The translations under genes and the position numbers were made by a program. A stretch of DNA of 64,000 bases from Henckelia pumila (Eukaryota > Streptophyta > Magnoliopsida > Lamiales > Gesneriaceae), in contig NC_133120.1 of NCBI RefSeq assembly GCF_033568475.1, positions 84,524,151 to 84,588,150 on the forward strand, in the 5' to 3' direction. The notes below the pieces were generated by a model, which had not been told where the DNA came from, made no database searches, and saw only the letters and a list, made by a program, of their open reading frames with translations. Positions 58,683 through 64,000 of this stretch are shown here, one piece after another. The number at the start of each line of letters is the position of its first letter. The first letter of the stretch is position 1.

Positions 58683-61600
58683 ATGGACCATCAGGAGCAG
58701 AAAAATTCAAGATTCAAGAGAATTTGTGTTTTCTGTGGAAGCAGTTCTGGCAAGAAAGCTAGCTACCAACAAGCTGCTGTTGAGTTGGGCAAAGAACTGG
58801 TAATGTTTAATGAAAATGTGTGTTTCTTGATTCATTTTCTTGTTTTTGTAGTGTATATACTCAAATCCCTTTTAGAAGATGTCATTTCTTTCAATAAAAA
58901 ATCAATCTTTTTGCTCCATCCAGTTTAATTTTACTGTTTTTTTATTCTGCATTTGCAGGATCCAGAGCACTTAAAATCTTATGTATAACTAAAATCTTCT
59001 GGCATTAGATTCTTCTTTACATTTCTTCTGGTTCAAATGCACAATATAATATGATATGGCAATTTCCCATTTCGCATCTGTATGTATTTGTTTATGAAAA
59101 CTTGACAGATGAAAGAAAAGTAATACGGGTTTTGGAAGTTGGGATTAGGGTTTAATTAAGTTTTGTTTGGCATGAGAGAGAGAGAGAAGCTGGGATTGCT
59201 AGCTGTAAATCTTTGTCAGTTAATAGCAGACTTCTTGCATGATCTTAGTAATTTATGGTTAATAATGTTGTAATAATAAAATAAAGGCCTTGCCTTTCAA
59301 CGGGGAACCAAACGTGCCCTTGAAAAATCATGACACTTTTAAGCGTGTTTCAGTCTCCTCCATTACCTTGTCCCCCTTAATCATTTTTCTGGTCGCGGGT
59401 TTCGATGGAAATTTATTCATATAATATTTTTCATGCACGTATAACCATACGGGGAGCTATGATTTCGTACAATATGGATTCAATTGACATCATTTTTCTG
59501 GAGTTTTTCTATGAAACAATGTGGTAACATTTATAATTCGGTGGTGTCGTATTCTGAGTTTTTCAAGATTTGTGATGATTAATTATAACGTGGGAATTTG
59601 TAAAATGTTTATTTTTTTAATTTTTTGAAGGTGGAAAAAAGGATTGATTTGGTGTATGGAGGTGGAAGCGTGGGTTTGATGGGTCTTGTTTCTCAGGCAG
59701 TTCATGATGGTGGGCGCCATGTTCTAGGGTATGTATGCATGCTCCCTCTCATATACACGACAATATATATTTCCCCACTCGATAACAAAAATATCATATT
59801 ATAAATTTAGAATAATGGTGAAGTTTTTATGATCTTTTTATTTTGTTAAAAAAATATTTATGCGTGGAATTTGAATTATTCAATTTACTTGATAAGGAAT
59901 CTGTTGCATGCATGACACAATTTGGGCATATGATGTGTTAGATGGATGTGAAACTAATACAAATGCGCGCGGATTACGCCGTTCTTCGTCTCTTTTCCAG
60001 TTTGTGACGAGATATTGCTGGCTAGCTAGCAGATGTTTGTGTAAAAATTAATGAAAGGCAATAAAGATGTGACAGCAAAAAAGTAGAAGCAGTTCTATGT
60101 TTGAGAAGACAGGGTTGGCTCTTTAAAGTGTACACACTTCCTAAAATGAACAGACATTTTTAAGAACCGCCTGCCTTTCGGACAAAAGTTTCTGCATTCG
60201 AATGTTCTCTGAGCATTATTTGAATGCCCTGTACATATGCAAGCTTGGATAGAACTTTTCATTTTTGGTTAAGTTTCAACTTTCAAATGGCGCAATTATC
60301 ATGTCCCCTCATGATTATAATATTTTGTTTGGCAAGATTCTCCAATTTTTCTGAAAAGGGTTCCTTTTTTCCACCCCAAAGGCAGACATCATAGGATCAA
60401 ATGTTGTGATAACTTTCCTATTTATGTGACACAATAATGAAAATTTTCCTAAGGGGTTCAATATCTTAAAAGTTTGCTTGCTTTGTCACTTCCAACATCA
60501 TAAATCTTATGGATCACTCCCCAAGTGCATGCCTTCTGCTATTTGAAGTGTTTGGATAAGTTAGATATCGAATTTGACATGAGGGTTTTCATGGATCTAC
60601 GTAACTTGTTCATAAACCGTGGTATCGCTTCATTTTGCCGCTCCACCTGGTGCCATAAATAATCTAGTTTTATTGCAGGATCATTCCGAGGACTCTCATG
60701 CCTCGAGAGGTATGGAACAAAACTTTTATGTATTTCCTGTTCTCTTTTATTTTTCGATCTCCTCTAAAGTTTTGAGTACTGAATGCATAGATTACCGGGG
60801 AACCGATTGGAGAAGTTTGTGCAGTATCTGATATGCACCAAAGAAAGGCAGAGATGGCCAGGCAGGCTGATGCCTTCATTGCTCTTCCTGGTATATATAT
60901 GATCATGGTCTATATGTATATTGCCCAAGCATTCTTGGAATTTGTATACATCATTTGTGTTATGAAATAATCTCATAATTGGTGAAATTTATCATGTCTT
61001 TTTACAGTCATGATTATTCTTCTTTCGTCAATTTCAGGTGGTTATGGCACCCTTGAAGAGTTACTTGAAGTCATTACATGGGCTCAGCTTGGAATCCACC
61101 GTAAACCGGTAAATAATCATTTCCATTTATAGGTTCAGTTTTTCAATACTGGGACATATCTATCACTCAGTTCATCTATAGAGCTAGATGTTATGATGCA
61201 TATGTTTCAGTGATTTGCTAAGTGGCAGTGGAGCTAGAGCGGGGCTGACATTAGCCGTCGCCCCCTCTCTCTTTCATGTTGCTTCCCATTGCAGTCCTTC
61301 TGGCTTTGCTCCTCTTAGTAGGGAGACGGCGGAAGGGCTTGTAAAACATGCCAGAACAAATATGAAGGTGTAAAAAATGATACAAGATTCGGCTCGTAGT
61401 CATGCTTATTAATCATATACGCAATGTCGCTACTGTTGTAACTCATCCACGAACCCTAACCATGGTTTTATGAACATGCAGGTGGGGCTTCTGAATGTGG
61501 ACGAGTACTATAATTCCTTCTTGTGTTTTTTGGACAAGGCTGTTGACGAAGGGTTTATCTCTCCCATTGCGCGCAGAATTATCGTGTCGGCTCCCACAGC

Positions 61601-61964
61601 CAAACAATTGGTTAGAGAACTTGAGGTATTGTACTATACAAAACATGCGAGCTTCTTTGATGCTTTTCTAGTGCTTTAGCTTCACCACCGGTGAGGAAGT
61701 ATTGGCTACAGAATCCAGCTACTCTTGTAACAATTAGTTCCATCTTCATTTTCGAGTACCATGGTTTCGATATGGAATATTCTTGAACCATCTTATATCA
61801 ACAACATATTTTATAAGAAAGCCACTCTATTATGGTATGTTTCATGTTTTGTACAATTGATGCAGGAACATATTCCAGAATGTGATGAGATCACATCCAA
61901 GTTGATCTGGGAAGAAGTGGAAAGATTGAATTACGTACCTGAATCAAGTGTCCCCACCTTGTGA
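58683..61964 (+). CDS. LOG: Cytokinin riboside 5'-monophosphate phosphoribohydrolase (LOG family)
   Basis: Seven exons in phase: 58683-58799, 59631-59728, 60679-60709, 60791-60890, 61038-61108, 61482-61625 and 61866-61964, giving 219 residues. Seven coding exons is the usual LOG structure. The N-terminus is [20 protein letters not shown]. The nucleotide-binding Rossmann part shows [21 protein letters not shown] and [20 protein letters not shown] follow, then the signature [20 protein letters not shown] with the catalytic Glu. LOG enzymes convert cytokinin nucleotides directly to free-base cytokinins in the cytosol and nucleus. Spacing, motifs and length (about 215 usual) are all normal. The promoter has a TATA box. 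Arabidopsis LOG2 and LOG7 lie in blocks that also hold NHL genes, and LOG7 adjoins 2-Cys Prx B, the same neighbour as here. The member number is not assigned. Confidence 0.95.
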
Positions 61965-62705
61965 TTTGCTGAAGAACAGGCGTCATCAAATTTTGGGCAT
62001 ACAATATTTGGTATATATACATATATCGACAGCTCAGCTGCACACTTTTGCCTTGCATTTTTGTTATTTTGAAACTACACGGCTGTAGCTAATGACTAAA
62101 TTATAAGTGGATACAAGTTTGGTTTGTGCTGTGTAAGGAATATTTTTCGTGTGGTATATATGGTTGGATGCATCAAAATATACGTAGACATTAGAAATTT
62201 ATACGTCCAACCATATATAATACACGAGGAACATGTCCTTTGACTTGATCGGGGTTAATGTAAACTCGACTTCCTTCTGATTTACTTAAAGATAAATTAA
62301 CTTTAGTAGCTGGTCGGAATACCCGGCCCTTCACTGGAATCCTCCAGCCGTTGCATGTTTATCATGCTTCGTCCAGGTTCAAAGAATCCCGGTAAATGTG
62401 ATGCTACACTGGGTGATTTTCACCATGTTCAACGAGTGGCATTTCCCAGAAATTCTGGCATTTCTTTGTGAGTGCCCAATTCATCATATCCTCACATGGA
62501 ACATATTGACACACAATAGAAATAGTGCAATCAAAGGGAACATTATTCTTACATGAAAGAATCATCCATTCAATTTAACAGAGTCAGTCAATCCCAAGCA
62601 ATCAAACTCTCAAGAGTAGAGTCAAAAATCTGGTTTTCATGGCTACAAAACTTTCTACAGCCTCTATAAACGGTAAGTTAAAAGCAAACCGGTGTTCGGG
62701 TGAAC
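61965..62705. other. LOG-BAS1 convergent intergenic region
   Basis: Holds both 3' ends. The only structure seen is the hairpin at 62147-62227. Confidence 0.5.
62147..62227. repeat. Hairpin with about 24-base arms near the LOG 3' end
   Basis: TCGTGTGGTATATATGGTTG (62147 onward) pairs with TCCAACCATATATAATACACGA (62206-62227; 22 bases) with few mismatches across a loop of about 33 bases. It could be a tiny MITE, part of the LOG 3' untranslated region, or a small-RNA precursor. No flanking duplication was found. Confidence 0.6.
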
Positions 62706-64000
62706 TTAAACAACGGCAAAGTATTCCTTGCTAAGCTTGGGATCTGGCTTCATGGTCTTCTCCCCTGGCTTCCATCCAGCTGGGCACACTTCATCAGGGT
62801 TTTCTTGCACATATTGCAGAGCCTACATGTTTAGAGTAACAAAAGTCATAACTATCGATATTAATGGTGAAAATCAAATCTTTTTAAAGATACATCAACC
62901 TAGTGCACACATTTAGTTCATCGTTCCAACAGATAGCTGAACAAAATAACAAGGAACATTTGGTTCCATGACATATTAGATCACCTGAAGAGTTCTCAAG
63001 GTTTCATCAACGCTACGGCCAATACCAAGATTATTGATGGTCGAGTGTTGAATAATCCCCTCCTTGTCAATGATAAAAAGCCCCCTCAGTGCAATGCCCT
63101 GAATCAACACCAGAAATAATTAAAGATGTCTAATCGGTGCCAACTCTCAATCATCAAATTTGATTAATATATAAATTTAAGAACAGTTTGCTTGACATAT
63201 GAGAACCAGAAATGGACAAACTATATAATACGTACCTGATCGGGAATCAGCACGTTGTATGATTTTGAAATGGATTTTGTAACATCAGATACCAGAGGAT
63301 AATTCAAATCGCCCAAACCTCCCGACTTTCTCTCTGTTTGAATCCATGCAAGATGGGAAAACTACAAGTGTATGCAGTAGTAAGTCAATGCAGCTCAACT
63401 TGATACAAGATTCTGTAAGAACCACTAGAGCATAAAAGACTCGAGTAGACAATTTGAAAGCATCTATCTTACCATTAAGACAAGAAAACTAGCGTGGGAA
63501 TAGATTGTTATCTCCCCCAAAACCACTGTTAACCATTTTTTCCCAAAAAGTTCAAACTAATGGAAAGTAGCCACTAGCCAGCCATAAGCGGTTTTGTACA
63601 CGGGTTTTAAACCTGTGACATCCTGACTCTGATACCAAGAAGAAACTGTTTTGTCCTAAAAATTCAAACTCATGAAAGATAGCCAACACCAATTTGTGTG
63701 TGTTAACGAAAACCAATCAGAATGTAAAGATGAGGACAAGTTATAAGGTGGAAGGTAATAGGTACTGAAATGAACAAAATTACTACTAATTGTAGTCATT
63801 ACATCATAATAAAGGCAAATAGCTCTCAGTTGCAAGGATAAGTGTTCATCAACAATATATTAAGAGTTAGGGAGTGGTTCCAAAACGAGAATTGTTACCA
63901 GCTTGAGTAAAAGATACTAACCACACTGTCTATTGAAACACCCAACACCTCTGTGTTCAACTTTTGAAATTCTTCGTATCTGTCACTGAAAGCAGTTATC
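62706..64000 (-). CDS. BAS1: 2-Cys peroxiredoxin BAS1, chloroplastic (3' part, cut by the window edge)
   Basis: Four exons are visible on the minus strand: 64000-63922 (partial), 63361-63236, 63098-62985 and 62822-62706, covering the last 144 residues or so. The product reads [80 protein letters not shown] and [17 protein letters not shown]. It ends with [20 protein letters not shown] and SKEYFAVV. The cysteine of EVCPAGW is the resolving Cys. GGLGDL and the C-terminal YF are the motifs linked to sensitivity to over-oxidation. The peroxidatic Cys, the transit peptide and the start lie beyond 64000. These enzymes reduce peroxides in chloroplasts using NTRC and thioredoxins. The gene is convergent with LOG. 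Confidence 0.93.
63541..63687 (-). mobile_element. SINE-like insertion in a BAS1 intron
   Basis: Between the partial exon at 63922 and the exon ending at 63361, the minus strand carries TTGGTATCAGAGTCAGGATG and then CACAGGTTTAAAACCCGTG, which look like the A- and B-boxes of a tRNA-derived SINE. It is bracketed by imperfect direct repeats of about 33 bases (CCAAAAAGTTCAAACTAATG near 63543 and CCTAAAAATTCAAACTCATG near 63655). Whether these are target duplications or part of the element is unclear. Confidence 0.5.

Overview
The window is nuclear DNA of a flowering plant. The genes have plant-type GT-AG introns, the proteins are plant families (OVATE, HVA22, chloroplast RNP, SYP1 syntaxin, U-box ARM ligase, NHL/LEA_2, LOG, 2-Cys peroxiredoxin), and the AT-rich intergenic DNA holds typical plant transposons. 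A eudicot is clear. An asterid, possibly Lamiales, is only a guess from overall protein feel.

Gene layout, left to right: OVATE family protein (+, 0.6-1.3 kb); second OVATE protein (-, 10.8-11.4); HVA22-like (+, 14.1-16.2, six coding exons); chloroplast 33 kDa RNA-binding protein CP33 (+, 16.8-18.5, four exons); SYP121-type plasma-membrane syntaxin (+, 19.6-20.6); PUB22/23-type U-box E3 ligase (-, 22.6-23.8); LRAT/NC-domain protein (+, 27.2-30.3, three exons); two NDR1/HIN1-like (NHL) membrane proteins (+, 31.7-32.5 and 35.0-35.6); LOG cytokinin-activating enzyme (+, 58.7-62.0, seven exons); and the 3' half of a chloroplast 2-Cys peroxiredoxin (-, 62.7 to the right edge).

From memory, paralogues of nearly all these genes sit together in several duplicated Arabidopsis blocks: At2g359-360, At3g116-118, At3g523-525 and At5g062-063. 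The window therefore looks like one fairly complete copy of an old conserved gene neighbourhood. Several members act in immunity and secretion (SYP121, PUB22/23, NHL), and the SYP121 and PUB upstream regions carry W-box pairs.

The rest is repeats. Between 1.3 and 9.1 kb lie diverged AT-rich tandem arrays, a 1.5 kb Mutator-like foldback element with a perfect 10-bp target duplication, and smaller MITEs. Between 35.6 and 58.2 kb the NHL-LOG gap is expanded by a short Helitron, a 2 kb hairpin element and a three-level nest. In that nest, a Sirevirus-like Copia element (44.37-52.46 kb) lies inside a gag/pol-less LTR element in minus orientation (41.47-54.78 kb), which lies inside a 5'-truncated LINE (41.33-55.07 kb). 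Target duplications are visible at all three levels. A second LINE and a MITE sit inside another inverted-repeat element at 56.4-58.1 kb.

I found no CRISPR array, rRNA or convincing tRNA gene, and no sign of a wholly new gene system. The most notable points are the conserved gene block, the nested insertions with exact target duplications, and two long hairpin elements that could produce small RNAs.
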